From contig OX335657.1 of the NCBI GenBank assembly GCA_946894095.1, positions 14,632,001 through 14,696,000 on the forward strand: a stretch of DNA of 64,000 bases. Reading direction: 5' to 3'. This DNA comes from Incurvaria masculella. Taxonomy: Eukaryota; Arthropoda; Insecta; Lepidoptera; Incurvariidae. The translations under genes were made by a program, and so were the position numbers. The notes beneath the pieces were generated by a model, which searched no databases, was not told where the DNA came from, and was given only the letters and a program-made list of their open reading frames with translations. Below, piece by piece: positions 36,201 to 51,200 of the stretch. How positions within the stretch are numbered: position 1 is the first letter of the stretch; the number at the start of each line of letters is the position of its first letter.

Positions 36201-39200
36201 TAGGCCAGTCCCCGCGCCACTAGGCTACGAGCCGCTCATAATGCGATAGAAATATAAAACCTTATAGAAACAAATTCTAGATTGTGGAATATATTTTTTA
36301 ACTTTAAGATAAATTCTACAAAGGATTTCCCAATCCAGTAACCCATATTATTATTGGAAAAGAAATAGTTTGGATGATTCCATGTTCAGATTTTGGATTT
36401 TTGTTCTTTATCCCAGGATTAAACTCAAAATACCAAATTGTTCATTATGCGGGATTGATAGAGATGTTGCTCGTTATTCCTTACGGTTTCGAGTCCAGCA
36501 TTCGTTTATTCCTTTAATTTCCTCCATTAGGTGTAAACGCACTCTTGGATTCGTAATTTTTAGGGTCCCGTACCCAAAGAGTACTAAACGGTACCCTATT
36601 ACTAAGCCTCCGCTCTCCGTCTGTCCGTCCGTCTATCACAGGACTGTATCTCATGAACCGTAATAGGTAGACCGATGAAATTTTCAGAGAGTGTATATCT
36701 GTTGCCGCTGTAACGACAAATTTTAAAAATATAAATCAAAACTAAAGGGGGCAACCATACAAGAATGGGTTTCAAGAATTTGGGTCGAATCTTGTATAAT
36801 AGTACGAAAGTCTTCGTGTGCAAGTCCAGTCAGACCTTCTTTATATTGCTCGGCTACATAGAACTGGATGGAAAACGCGGACAGTTTTCATTGCCGCCTT
36901 GAACGTCGTTCTTTCAATGCAATGGTACGAACCCGGGTGGATGAACCCTACCACCTAGTAAGTAAGGAAGAGGGCCTACAGTTTTATGTGGAATCCGAAC
37001 CACGGCCAGCCTCAACGGTTGAAAATGGTCACCCATCCAGAACCTAACCGCGCTCAGAGGTGCGCACCAAGTTTTTAGAATCGCAAGGCGTCGCGCCACT
37101 GGGCTACCGAATTCGTAAGTACGTCTTACGTTCTACATATTATTTTATTTTATTAAATTATGGAGAAAATACAGAAATAGACCTAATTAAAAAGTAAAAA
37201 AGAAATGTAACAATTATAACAATAGCCTATGTCCTAAATATTTCTCACCAAAACACAATTCATAGATTATATAATTTAAATGGCATTACTGCAGTAAGTT
37301 ATTAAAAGAACATGAAAGTAAGTTGAGACGGAAAAAAATATAATAAAAAAAACCCAAATAATTATTTAACCTAAGTATATTACACAAAAATGTCTTAAGA
37401 ACGGCCCGTAAGCTATGTTCCCCATACAAACTTAGTTTACTTATCATTTGAAAAATCCTGTTCCGATTTCCTTGATATTTAGTGTATCATATTCTACAAT
37501 ATATATCTGTGTCTGCACGTTTTTGTTTTGCTGAAAAATATAAAGCAAGCCAAATAACAGACAAAAGAATATCTTCATACAAAATTTATTTTCTCTGTTG
37601 TGTGACACAGGATAACATTTTCGAAAAAACAAACACGTGCAGACATAGATATTTGTTGCCTGATATTGAGTTCCAAATATCAAGCAAATTGAAATAGTGG
37701 TTTTCAAATAAATAGTAAACTACGTTTGTATGGGGAGATAATTTTCTTTTAAATTATCTTGTAAATTATGTAGACCTCTGTATATTTGCACCATACATTC
37801 ATTTCTTATTCCGATTGCATTGAGTCTATTCGTTTAGGAACTACAATTCCATTGAAAGATACAAGCAAAGGCACACACAGAGACAACGCTTCTAACTTAG
37901 AACCCGTACTTGCGTCAGTGATTGGTTGTACAACATTCGTGGTGTGAGCAGAGGAATCGATCAGAAACTGTATTAAACTGAATTCTACATGGGTACTGAA
38001 GTTGACATATTTTACATGAACTTTTTGTTTGCGAAATGAGTTTCCAACCTTTTCCGTAATTTGTTCACAGCACCGGAGATGTCTATCTAACTTTAGGCTC
38101 ACGCTAAGGTTTTTTGTTACTAGATTTTTACGAACGGCAAAACTACCCTTAATACATAAAACATATAACATCAGTACATAATACATAATGCATACACGTG
38201 TGTTGTGAAGTGCGCGGGTTCGAAATAATGTTATATCATCGGTGGCCATATGTCAAGCATATCATCGAGCACGAAAGGAAGGGGGTGGCAACAAAAACTC
38301 ATCCGTTTAGCGGCAGCGCAGCCATGTTTCAGGGATTATACAATGACGGTAGCGCCGGCCAGTCAGCTAGCTTGAGAATTATGGACGCTCAAAATCGAAT
38401 GTTCGTTGCACTCAAGAGCCTACATTTTAAAATTTAAAAGCCCATTAATTTACCTACAAAGATGATGCGCAGCTACCCTCAGGAGAAACGTTTTCTACAT
38501 CAAAATATGTCCGATTAAATATAATTTTCTTGAATATAAATTAAAATCCTAGTAGCTGGAGAGGGTGACCAGCTACTAGGATTTTAAATGGTTTGTTTTG
38601 ATTAATTAGTTTTTCCCTTAAATTACTGTTTAAAATCAGTTTTATTTTGCATAATTCTTTCATTCAAAATTTTGCATGTTAAGCAATTAATATTCCAGTT
38701 AATAAAAAACTTTGATTAAATTTATAAACACAGACGACAACGTACTGGTTAGATGATGTTATTGGCATAATTGAAACCAAATATCTTTAGAAATAGAGTA
38801 GGAAATAGCTTCCCCTTTTTGTATGGGCCGACATGAAAAGTGTATCCTCTCTTTGAACGGGTTCCAACTGGTCGTCGGAACTCGATAACTTCGGGAGTCG
38901 GCAATACATAAGCGAACCCACTGGCCTACTCTTACCGTCAGTGTAACTATTATACTAAAACATGACTACGCTGCCGGCATATGGATGAAATTCAGTCACC
39001 ACTGCCGTCCTTCCTGCTCGATGGCCACTACCCACTTCACCTAAAAATATGCTTCTCCACTGAATAAACTAGATATATGAAATTCTATAAATTGACCAAT
39101 ATATTCCGTATTCGTCGAGCACGTTTGAGCATTCAATTTACATTCCAAGGCTGCGATCTCAGATGCTATGAATGAGTTTTGGTTTATGGATAAAAACGTT

Positions 39201-42200
39201 TCTAAAAAGTTATCCTTTTATTTATTTTTTGATGTTTTATTAATTTCTTATTGTTTATTACTTACTTCATTTAAATACTAAAACTATAGTAAGAAAATTT
39301 AAAATTTGCTCCAAGCCCGCCGAGCTAAAATGATCTGGGTGCCCATTCAGGTAAGAGTGGGTTCGAGTTCGGGAGTGAGTTAACTTAAAGATAGCTAAGA
39401 AATATATTATTATTTAAATAACGAAACTGTTATTTATATTTCCAACATATTTATGGGACAAAACACATTTTTACCAAACTAAAATGACGTTAAAGGAGTG
39501 TGGAAACATAATCTATTTAAAAATAACCCGCCAAGTGCGAGTGGGACTCGCACAATAAGGGTTCCGTACAAGATTTAAAAAAAAAGGTTTTTTGTATCGG
39601 CCCCCCCTAATTTTAATTATTTTACTATTACCTATATGTTGTTATAGCGGCAAAATAGATACATAATCTGTGAAAATTTCAGCTTCCTACCCGTTACGGT
39701 TCATGAGATACAGCCCTGTGACAGACGGACGGACGGACAGCGGAGTTCCGTTTTCACCCTTTGGGTACGGAACCCTAAAAAGTGAGTTGATATTCAAAGA
39801 CTAATTCGAATCCACTCTGACCTGAATGGGCCCCCTGGGCGCTTCACCCTGAATTTCTATTATATGCTAATTCACGCTATGAAAAATGCTTTAAGGCTAT
39901 GTTCATCGAATTTCTCAATGAGTCGTTTCCCAATGCAGCCTGAACAACTGTAGTTTAACGAGTCCCCATTAGTTCGGAGGGCTTTAATCCTGAAAATTTC
40001 AACGGAATCCTTTCAGTGTATTCCGAAATATTACAATTACTTCGCAAATTGTTAACGTAAATCGCTACGTCTTGGGCGCGTCTATTCCTAATTAACATAC
40101 CAGTTTTACTCGTCTACTAGTGGTCGAAGCGGCAAAGAAAATTTACCATTCAATATCCGTACAATATAAGGATGGTCCCGGCATGGTACACACTTCCTAT
40201 GGATGTTGGGCTGCTACCATACATGTAGGTATGATATGAGTCATTCGTGTTCATTATAAAAAAATACAAAACGTCTTTTCGTCCGTAAATATTTCAATCA
40301 ATTATTTTCGGTATTTCTTAGCGAAACCAAGCGACGTTCTGCTCTGCTACTGATAGCGAAATATTAACTATTCTTTTTTTCGATATTCGTTCTCCTGACC
40401 CTCCGTATCATAAAACCAATCGATTCTTTCACAAGTCAAGGGCAAGACCTTGCATTGAGCAGGTAAAGGCGACGAAATAGGAAGACTATTTCCTCTCTTC
40501 AAAAGTGTTTGTAAGCTTCAGTATTCAGTACCTAGATTTTCCTTTTCGCATGTGAATCCTCGCCACCTATGTATTATGCATGTTTATAGTTTGCCACGAT
40601 TTGCTGCCGGGAGCGATTCTTATTACATTCACAGCGACGAAGTCACTTACCAAACACTACAAAATACAATTTACTTTCCTATTCAAGAACGCGTTTCCCG
40701 ACGGGGCTAATTTATTGGTAGGCGCGGCACAAAATCGTACTACTGCGCTCTGGCATCGTCTCTGGTTCAAAGAAAAAGACAGGCTTCGTGGTGAGATGGA
40801 TCCAAATGTCTTTACAACTACACCACTTTTGATGGGCGATGATTTGGATCGAAAGCCGTTTAGCCAAAAATTACAAAACTACCTATACGGTTAAGGCTAA
40901 AAATAAATCACGAACGCTGTACTTAGTCCAAAATCAAACAAAAACTTAATTTATTTTGTATCTGGAACAAGCTATACTTGATGACTAAAATTATTTAGAT
41001 CCTTATATCAGAAGATGTTATCGTTGAGTATATTCCAAGTCCAACGTTTTTGCATAAAGCGCGCAAAAAAAAAAAGAAAAAGCGATCAAACTTTAGGAAC
41101 GAATAATATTTGTTTATCTAATGCTTGTGTCATATTATGCAAGCAGGTTTTCACCAAGTGCTGATCTATCTAAATCGACTCATAAAAGGCCTTTAATACT
41201 AAAGTGCTGATTATCTTGTACTGCTATTGCAAGATGGCACAGTAAGATGGTAAGAAATGAACCTTAGGAAATGCCAATGTGCCGATTAAGCCCAAATTGT
41301 AATATTTTACGTGCCGGAGCCCACACAGTTTCTGATCCCTGCAGTAACTGAGCATGCTTTATCAGAGTACGGACGGAAAGTAATAAAAAAAAAATGCAAT
41401 ATTATTTTCAGGTTTAATTTGCGTGACAGGTACCCGAAACAATCAAGTTAATTATAAAGTCATGCAATCAAAACACGACTGACGTGATGACGCGTAAGAT
41501 AACTTTTTGTCTCGGTGGTCACGTGATATTTTTAACTATTTGGTGGCCTATCCCTTCACTTCTGTTTGTATAGTTTAAACTTTAGGAACATGCAAAAAGT
41601 TCCAGTTTTTGTTAATCGATAACATAGCTAAATCTTTTGTTATGTAGCGATTTTTTTGTATTTCTTCTGTAACATAGGTATAACTTTGTTGAGTAACTAA
41701 TAGTCATGTGTTTCAATTAGTATAAAATTCCGAAAATGCGAATTATTTATTTTCTTGTTATTTTATTTTGTATTGTTCATTACTATGTTATGTATTCCTT
41801 TCTTTACCTTTCTCTGGGGTTTAATATCATCGCAATAGACATATTATTATATTTAACATATACATAATGCGTTAATTTTGTCATCTGCTATTTATTTTTC
41901 ATCAGTACTATGTACTTAGTGAAATGACTGCAAAAAAGAAACAAGTAAACGCATTGTCACTCTTTTTTTCTTTCTAAAGCTATGGAATATTCGATAAAAA
42001 AACAACTATAGTCATCTAACTCTTCTGTCGAATGAAAAGAAGTTTGTCACCCCACATTTTCGACCGCTGTCAACTGTCGAAATAGAAAAGTAACTCTTTA
42101 ATACTTCTCTGCGTTGGGTCTATTGATCTGAAACCCTTCTCACTTCTCCTAAGCTTTTTGCTTTGCTAATCCTTTGGATGTTTTCTGATACTTTCGGTCC

Positions 42201-45200
42201 GGTAGAAGTTATTTAGATCACTAACACTTAAGCTAGGCAAGTACTACAAATAAACACACAGTTGGAAGGAACCTTTGAACAAATCTAGAAATAATAAAAG
42301 CTTACCTCGAAATTCACACATTCGCAAGATACGACTAGCTGATATTCCCGGCTCCGCTCGGGTCAATTTCGATTTTGTCAATCACCCGAATGCGCCCTCG
42401 GCTCCCCCGTCTCATCGCCCGCCCGCGCTATTACTTCGTTTACGCTTAGCGTTATTTCTGACTGTTTCGAAATGCTCCGTTTCTGACGGTCGTAGAATGA
42501 TGTTGAAAAGTCTATAATCTTCGTCAAGAAAGGGGCTATCAAATGCAAAAAACATATCTTCAAATCCAACTTATACGTAGTTCCATAGCGCGTTCAAACA
42601 AACAAAAATAACAAACCAACTCTTTAGGTTTGGGGCTGAATGATCAGCTCAAAACGTCGGAGAATGTCTCCTTCCACCACGTAAAAAGCCGTAAGTTTTC
42701 AAACATGTTCAAGGACCGCGGTTATCTCAAAAGTATCATCTTTAGATTTATTATAATTGTCTTTTTTTTATTTTTTCTTATTTTATTTGGCAAACTTACA
42801 GGGCACAGACGATACATCAAAAGGTAAATTAATATAAGTATACAAGAGTATGGGACTGTTCCCCAATAACAATTTGAACACTATGCGAAAACATAATTAA
42901 CACTAATAGGCCGCTAAACAATTAATGTAAAATATACTTGTATTGTTAGAAGACCACTATTTGTAAACTTTTTTAATTTAGTTGTGAAACGTGAACAACT
43001 GTCGTGAAATACATCGAGATTACAAGGAATACTGGCAAATATTTATACAATTAAGACTCCATATTCTTGCGACAGGATTGGTAGAAGAAATATTTGATTT
43101 GTAAAAACTGGTTCTGAAGAATTCTGGATTTCTTAATGACCTAATGTTAACTTGAAAGCTTATATCATTTATTGCTGCCAAATCTATTTACAATTTCAAA
43201 TATTGTATAACACCATTAGATCAGCGATTTTCCTTCGACCTTCTAGAGACTGCATGCAAAACAGATTTAGCCGGTCCAAATAGTTATGGATCGCTCTCCG
43301 AATGCCTACCTTTGAGGCTAATAGTCTTATTAATTTTGTTTGCAATGATTCAATTATTTGTATGTGCGTTAAATATTAGGGGTTCCAAATGACGCAGCCA
43401 TATTCAAACAAGCTTAGTAGCACTGAGTTATAAAGTAAAACTCTCAATTTTCTTAAAAGGCTTTGTAACTCTAAAAAAAATCTAATTCGTTTATGAGCCC
43501 TCGTGATGAGGTTATATCAGAGCATATTAAATTAAATGTCCGATTCTAACTATATACTCAAGTCTTAAACTTCTGAAACACGTGATAATTCAAAGTTATC
43601 GATATGGTATTATAAAAGTAAATTGGGGTTTTACTCCGAGTGAATGAGATAATTTGTATTTTTTTTATAAAGCGACATTTAATTTGTTACGCACCAGCGG
43701 CTTACAGTATCAATATCAAATTGTAATATTGAACTATCGTGCTGCTTTGAAATTCACATAAAATGTTGATGTCATCAACGAATGCCAGTCACTCACCAGT
43801 TATTTTCGTAAGGAGATTGTTGATAAATATTATGAACATTAGGGGACCTAGGTGAGAGCCCTGCGGAAATCTAGAAGTTATTGTAAAACCACTAGGAGCA
43901 AAAACGCACAAGCAAAATAGGTTCTTATGCAAGTGTAAAAATGTCATCTTTTCAGCAGAATTTCACCAATGCGTAAATTATTATTGTTACAGGTGGCAGC
44001 CGACGCGCCACCCGCGTGACGGTGGCTGCTGCCAGCGCCATCTGGGTGTTGGCCGCTCTGCTGGCGTTGCCAGCCTACTTCGGCTCCTACATCCGAACCT
44101 TCAACGACAACCTGACCAATGAGGTACTGGCTACGACATTTCCTCAACTTGTCACCAACTACATAGACTTTTGTCACTGAAACTCGAAAATAATAAATAA
44201 TAGCCATTCCAGTCAATATCCAATGACTCAACCGCCATCTATTTAAGAAAGCTGCACATTATCCGTAATTTACATGATAGCCGTGATACACGTCTGGCGT
44301 AATACACAACGGTGGCCAAGACGGCGGTACCACCGCCACCATTTTATCAGTTTCGCATTGTCGGTGAGACCTTCAGACTCAATGTTCAGACTGGATTGTT
44401 TTATTCAAGCACCCTATTATTATATGATATAGTTTTGGTTTCTGTTAGCAACGGCTTTCATATCATTTGTGAAGTACATTTAGGCTGTGTTTTCCGCAAG
44501 CAAAAACAAATTATAGATACAAACGTAGTTGGTTTACTAACAATTTGAAAATCAATGTTTCGATTTACCTACTTGAGATTTGGCACATCAGACAGTAAAT
44601 ACATTTATGTGCACTATTTGGTTTAAAAATGTATTATGTGCTAAGTCAGAGAGAAATAAAAAATGTATGAAGTTTTGATGTAATTTAAACCGGTTTAGGT
44701 TTATCGAAAAAAAACATTCGAGTTCATTCGAACATTTTTTTTAATGATTTAATTACTTTTGATTACTTTTGGGGGAGCGTCATTTTGTGATGCTTGTGAT
44801 TTCTTACTATTTACTACAATTTATGTATGTGTTACGGTTAAAGCCCGATGTTGGTTAAAGTCCGAAATCTTTCCTTCCTTTAAAGTAATACAATATTCAA
44901 GATATACTCGTGTCGAGTGCACTAATTTAGGGTGTATGGTAAGAAAAAATAACCTTAACCTATTTTTTCCATTTTTTCTTACAAACAAAAAAAACATTTT
45001 AATTATAGTTCAATTTTTTTTTCTTGGCATCGACTCTTAATCACTGCACTCAACATGACTATAAGTGTAGAAATCAAATAAAATTAAAGGAAAAAATTAT
45101 TTCGGACTTTCATTTCGGACTTTTTCGGATCAACATCGCGCTTTAATGTTGACTCCTCATATTTTTCTTTATATCTTTCATATTTGACATATTTTTCTCC

Positions 45201-48200
45201 TCAGTTTCTGGTCTGCTACCCGTACCCGCCCGAATGGGGTGAGAACTACCCCCAGCACATGGTGTTGGCGCGCTTCGTGCTCTACTACTCGCTGCCGCTG
45301 GCCGTCATCGCGCTCTTCTACATGATGATGGCGCGACATCTAGTGCTGAGCGCGCGCAACGTGCCCGGCGAGCTCCAGGGCACGCAGAGACAGGTGAGCG
45401 TTTACTTTGATTTACATGAAATTTATATTGGACACAACCTTACGCACAATATTTAAGGTGATCCTTCCCGAGGGGACTAACTCATTAGCGGGCTAGGTAC
45501 AAAACAGTGCTATTGGGCTCTGGGACCTTCTCTGTTTCAAAGAAGACAAGCTCCGTGATGACGAGGAGGAACATGTCCACAAAGCAAACAATACGCATAG
45601 TGTTTGATTTGGTAAGATTTACGAAAATCTTAATTACAATACGACTATAAGTCGTTCAAGCTAAAAATAAATAACGACCGCTGCAGTCAAAAATCACACA
45701 AAAACTAAATTGATTATACATTGTCATGAAACAAACCAGGTCTGATGACAGTTTTTTTAAGATGTTTTATTATGTCGTTGAGTAATCCACCTCCAAAGTT
45801 ATTGTATAAAACGCACGAAAAATTCCAACTTACGGACCTTATAATTTGAAACGAACCACTATTTTCATCAGACATCTAGTTTGATCAAATCAAACTGTTT
45901 TGAGTATAATTTTGGGTCTCTGAAAAGAAGTATGCGCATGATCTTCTTTCCACGTGGCGCTATTGTCGAGATCCAGAACTGACCGTTTGAATAACATGCT
46001 CGAGCAGGTGAGATCCGATCGGGTGAAAGTCGAAAAACGAATTCGGCCCGAGCGGAGCCGGGAAGCTCAGCTATTTGTAACATATAAATAACTTGCAATA
46101 AATCAATATTTTAAGATATTCGTGTGAACGAACCGCGCGTGAAACGAACTCACAGAGATCGACGATCTGCGCGGAATCTACCCGAGCGTGGACTGTCATA
46201 AATTTTACGCCTTTCTGTTTGTTTTAACCTTTTTCGTTTGTTTTATTTATTTAACCACAATGTTTGTGAGATTTTAAGGCAATAAATAAAATAGCAGCAT
46301 AATTTAAAAAACGTAAGGCTGTCATGAAGGCAGAAAAAGTAAAGGCATTCTTTATCTATTGGCCAAAACACAATGTCTTCTGGGCCCTAAAGTTTATCTA
46401 CCCCAAAGAGTTGTCAGATTTTATTCAATTTGTTTTAATCACTTGTGAAAGCTTCATTCTATGTCCGTACTGTTTTATTTTTGTGTAATATCTGTCTTTT
46501 TCAGTTAAAAAAATCTAAATTGAGCGTAGAATAGGCAACTGTTTTCCAATGTTTATTACCTAATATTTTCCAATATAAAAGTTATTCCTACAATTATAAT
46601 ATATAGATAATATAGATAATAATATAGATAATAATATTATAGATTCCTACAATATATTTTAGAATCCGAAATTTCAACCAGCTAGTAAAACATAAAGATC
46701 ATGTAAACCATTATCGCCCGTAGCGACTCTCTTAATTAATTTTTAACGAGATTACACCAACAAATTCAATAGAATATTTCTGCGGCTCGTATCTCAGGCG
46801 AGCGTGTACTTGCCTTTCATGCCAGAGGTCATGGGTTCAAATCCCGGCCCCGTTCATTCACCATTATTTTTTTCTGAGTAGTAGGTTTTGAGTTCTGAGT
46901 TTTACATGGATCCCGAACCGTGGAACAGCTCGCCTTCATAAAGAAATGCACGTATCCAACTCAGAGAGAAAGAATGGGCTGTGAATGAATGGGGCGGGCA
47001 TTGAACCCATAACCTCTATCATAACCTGCAGGCCTATTCTGGAATTCCGTGATCAGCAATCAGGAGTCTCGAAAACCGCTTTTATAGCAGTTTTCAAAGT
47101 GATTTATTCAATCAATTGTTTTATTTAATCAAGGTTTCCCGTCGTCAAAATCGCTTTGAAAATCACTATAAGCTGTTTTCTAGACTCAGAATTCCTTATT
47201 CCTGATTACGGAAATCCAGTGATAGGCCAGCTGAGCTTCGAGCCGCTCGTGAACGTTTACGGGGATGATTCTAGTCTTCATTTATAATTTCAATGAATGA
47301 ATTTGATTCAGTATGATTGTTACATCGTCAAACCATACACGTAATATTACCATCACTTATTAACTATTCAAAACAATTACAAGTCATCAAAATTTAATAA
47401 TAAAATAATCAAATAAATTAATAATTATACACAATGATGCAAAAGATTTAAAATCAAAAAATATCTTATACTGAAACCATTTGATCAAAATAGCTTTAAA
47501 ATATTTTATTTATCTCACCTCCTCACGCAATTCCAAAGGTAACTTATTAAATATATCTGTACTATAAATATTTCGCTAGCTTTAAATTTTTCTGTCTTTG
47601 TTCCTTTGTTGATTGTTCTTCTTATTGATTGTGTTGTAATTATAATTGAAAGTGTCAGGAACCCTTCGTGTGCGATCCCGACTCGCACTAGCCTCAATGG
47701 CCCAGTGGCGCGACACTTCGGCGATCGCTCTCCGAGGTTAAGCAACGCTGGGTCCGGTCTGGTCTTGGATGGGTGACCATTCGACCGTTGAGAGAGGCTG
47801 GCCGTGGTTCGGATTCCACGTTTAACTGTAGGCCCCATTCCTTACTAACTAGGTGGTAGGGTGAATCCCGCCCGGGTTGGTACCATCGCATTGGATGAAC
47901 GATGGTCGAAGCGGCAATGAAAATTGTCCGTGTTTTCCGTCCAGTTCAATGTAGCCGTGCAATATAAGGAAGGTCCTGGCATGGCACCTAGTTCCCATGT
48001 GGTGTGTTGAACTAATACCATGACAGAAAGTGTGGTATCACCCATCCATGTCCAGTCACATAAAAAAAAACATGGCCGTTTTTTTATTACCACATTTGTA
48101 AAGGAGTCCGTGTTCAGGACATGCACAAATGTTTTATATCTTTACAACTTTGATGTTAAATTAATAACACCTTTTATTCCTTCGTTGGAGAGCACTATGA

Positions 48201-51200
48201 ATCAAGTATTCAAACTGAGAATTAGCAACCTTAGTCAAACCTTCAAAGTTATCAAATCAATCTCGTACAGGAAAATAAGGGGAAATAGTTTATGGATAAA
48301 GATAAATTATGGGGCTGGTCAGTGTAATTTTTGGTGGCCTTTTTATTCCTACACTCGGCGAGGTCCGGCTGGTCTGTCTGTCTTTTGAGGTCAATCAAGC
48401 CGTGGCTTAGTCACCACGTAAAACTGTAGGCTCTCTTCATTACTTACTAGTTTACAGGGTTATTATCTTCCAGGAGCGACAATGAAAACTCTCTTGCTGT
48501 TCCCCATTTATATTGGTTTCCGAATCACTTACCCCTCTAATTTCAGGTTTAGAATGCCTTCAGTTGAAATTAGGTTCAGTTAGTAAATAATTATTTAAAT
48601 TCTATTTACACAGTTTACAAATTACCATAGTTCTGAACACTCTTATACTTGCCTCGAGCTTCGGATATCTTCAGAGGTTTCCAAATGTATTTTTAGATTT
48701 TCTTAAACGTCTCCATTGACCTCGAGATCAGGTGCTAAATTTGGGAGCAGGATACTATCTGTTTAAACGCTCTTAGATACGGCTATTCGGTTCATAAACT
48801 GTGTTTTTGTTAGTTATGCTATAAAATTATCCGATAAAGCTGTTCGATTATGCCAGACATAAACTTATAACTACCCTGTCACCTTGAGCGTCGATCGCTC
48901 GATTCTGAGTTGTATTTGTGTGCACGTAGTTTTTGGTTCCTGTGACCCGGTCGAAAATAGCAAATACGCAACCTTATGATTTATAGGTACATATATTTCC
49001 CATTTTACACATATATTCGTACGGCGAGAGATTAAAGACACGATTTTTACGAGATGGTTCGTTTTATGAAGTTAACTGTCCTTAAGTTTCCGAGAAAAAC
49101 GCTTTCGCTACTCTGTGAAGCTATTTCTGTGTCCCGTCTTCTAAGCCTTTGAGTTAAGGTCTTGCCTAAATATGAAGGGAGATAATAATGTTACAGTTTA
49201 TTTTAAACATCTCCATCGCAGGTGATCTCTATAGAGGAAATATTCACAATTAATTAGAAAATATTGATGTTTATGACGTGTTTCCTTTAGGGCTGAAACT
49301 GAAAACAAAGGCAGGTGAAATCCTTCAGAATGACGAAGGTATCCGGAATTGAATCTGGGATGGGATAATTAATTAAGGGCGAACGACGACGAGAAGTCAA
49401 TACCAGTAAATGTTAAATATACTCCTTTTATCGGTCATAGTTTCAGCAAATAAAGCATAAATTCATTCATCGCATTGGATGAAAAGATGGTCGAAGCGGC
49501 AATGGAAAATTGTTTGTATTTTCCATCCAGTTCAATGTAGCCGTGCTCTTAAAGGGAAGGTCCTGGCATGGCACCTAATTCCTTCGGGAATGTGGTGTAT
49601 GGGGCTAATATCATAACGGTAGTTGTGTGGTATTAGCCATCCATGTCAGGTCGCATGAAAAAAAAAAACAAAATAACGTGTAGGTTTTTTAGGTTTCCGT
49701 ACCCAAAGGGTTGAATCGGAACCCTATTGCTAAGCCTCCGCTGTCCGTCCGTCCGTCCTTCCGTCTGTCATAGGGCTGTATCTCATGAACCGTAGGCAGC
49801 TGATTTTTTCACAAAGTGTGTATTTATTTTGCCGCTTTAATAACAAATAGATCAAATAAAACACAATGTAAAATTAAGGGATGCCCATACAAAACATTGT
49901 GATTTTTTGGGTTAAATCTTGTACTATGGTACGGAGCCCTTCATGTACGAGTCCGACTCGCACTTGGCCGGTTTTTTATTTAATTTTACTATATTTATGC
50001 TACGCGGTTATATTTGCGGTGTGAACAGGCCAACACAGGTTTACCTTGACGCGAAGATGGGACTTGCCAGTACGACCGAGTTCCCACATCTCGCGGAACT
50101 TCTAATATTCCGGGAGGTAATGACATTTTTCGTCACGATAAGGTAAATGGCTGAATCTGGGTTCACAGCTTATATCTTAGATCTGTAACCTAAATCACCT
50201 ATAACTACTAAATCAAACTAAATATTTCTTCAGTTTTGGTATTACTAATCAAGTATGTACTGATACTTTCATGCTTCGTTATTTACAACCATTTACGTTA
50301 TCATATTTTATTTTTGTAACGATAACTAATTTTTCTGACGCCATATCTAGGTAACGCAACGAACGCGCAGGCAGACCAACATATTAAGCTTCAGAGGGTT
50401 GGTCTTTATCATATGAATACAGTTTCAGCCATTTACGTAATCGTTAACATTTTTGTCGCGACCTCCTAGTCTATAATGATACCGCACGTCGCGGACGGAC
50501 TTCGAAAACCACGCCGCCCACCGAAGTGCCACTTACGATTTTTGAAAGAGCCCAGGCCCGGGGGAGGGGGGTCGAAGGGATCTCGGCCATTCGATAGATT
50601 TCCGGCCCTACGATGGTTGAACTAGAGAATCGATTTGTTCTGATTTTGGGAATGTCGACATTGAATGAAATTATTCCCAGCCTGTTCCGCGTTGAGCGAT
50701 GGTAGAACTCATTTTACGAATATGATTATTTCCGCCTCCTCCTGACACGAAAATGGTTATCAGTTGTCCCCTTGGGATGCACCTACGGAACCTGGCTCCT
50801 GCTGAGTGGGCTGCACGACGCTTGAAGACGCCCATGGGCTTCCGAACTTTCTGGGAGCCTAATAAGAAAACCGAGCGGAGTCGGCCGGGTGTTTCCTTCT
50901 TCACGCATACTTTGAAAGATCAGGGCATGTATTCTTGGCATTCCGTCATTGCGGATTCAGTAGAGTTAACAGAAGAAGAATTTACTTTGACATTACTTTG
51001 GCATTCTAGAAACCGATCGCAGTGCCACACGGAATGAGTGGCCACGGAATTAAACGTTTACATATGTAATAATTGTTATTTGTATAGACGATGAAAACTT
51101 TGGCATTCTGGCAAGATTTTGACAGCTGCGTTTACTGATTCATTCGTGGAATAATTTCGTACTTGTTTCCGCAGCTGCAATGACAAAGGTTGCCAGGCAT

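Larger units (their letters stand above)
37113..40121. other. Intron 2, mostly featureless
   Basis: Apart from the hairpin and the family C copy listed, only short facing repeats at 37482-37700 (ACACAAATATAGATATCT-like words) are seen. Confidence 0.4.

Noticed and set aside
34577..36237. CRISPR-like array of regular repeats
   Set aside because: The 71-bp units are directly contiguous with no unique spacers, and each is recognisably a SINE head in an insect-like genome.
40580..40894. 104-codon frame in intron 2
   Set aside because: Most of it is a decayed TTAA-flanked MITE of family B, shown by shared noncoding landmarks.
50753..51037. 94-codon frame
   Set aside because: Its second half is the half palindrome shared with the 28.5-kb array, so it is repeat sequence.
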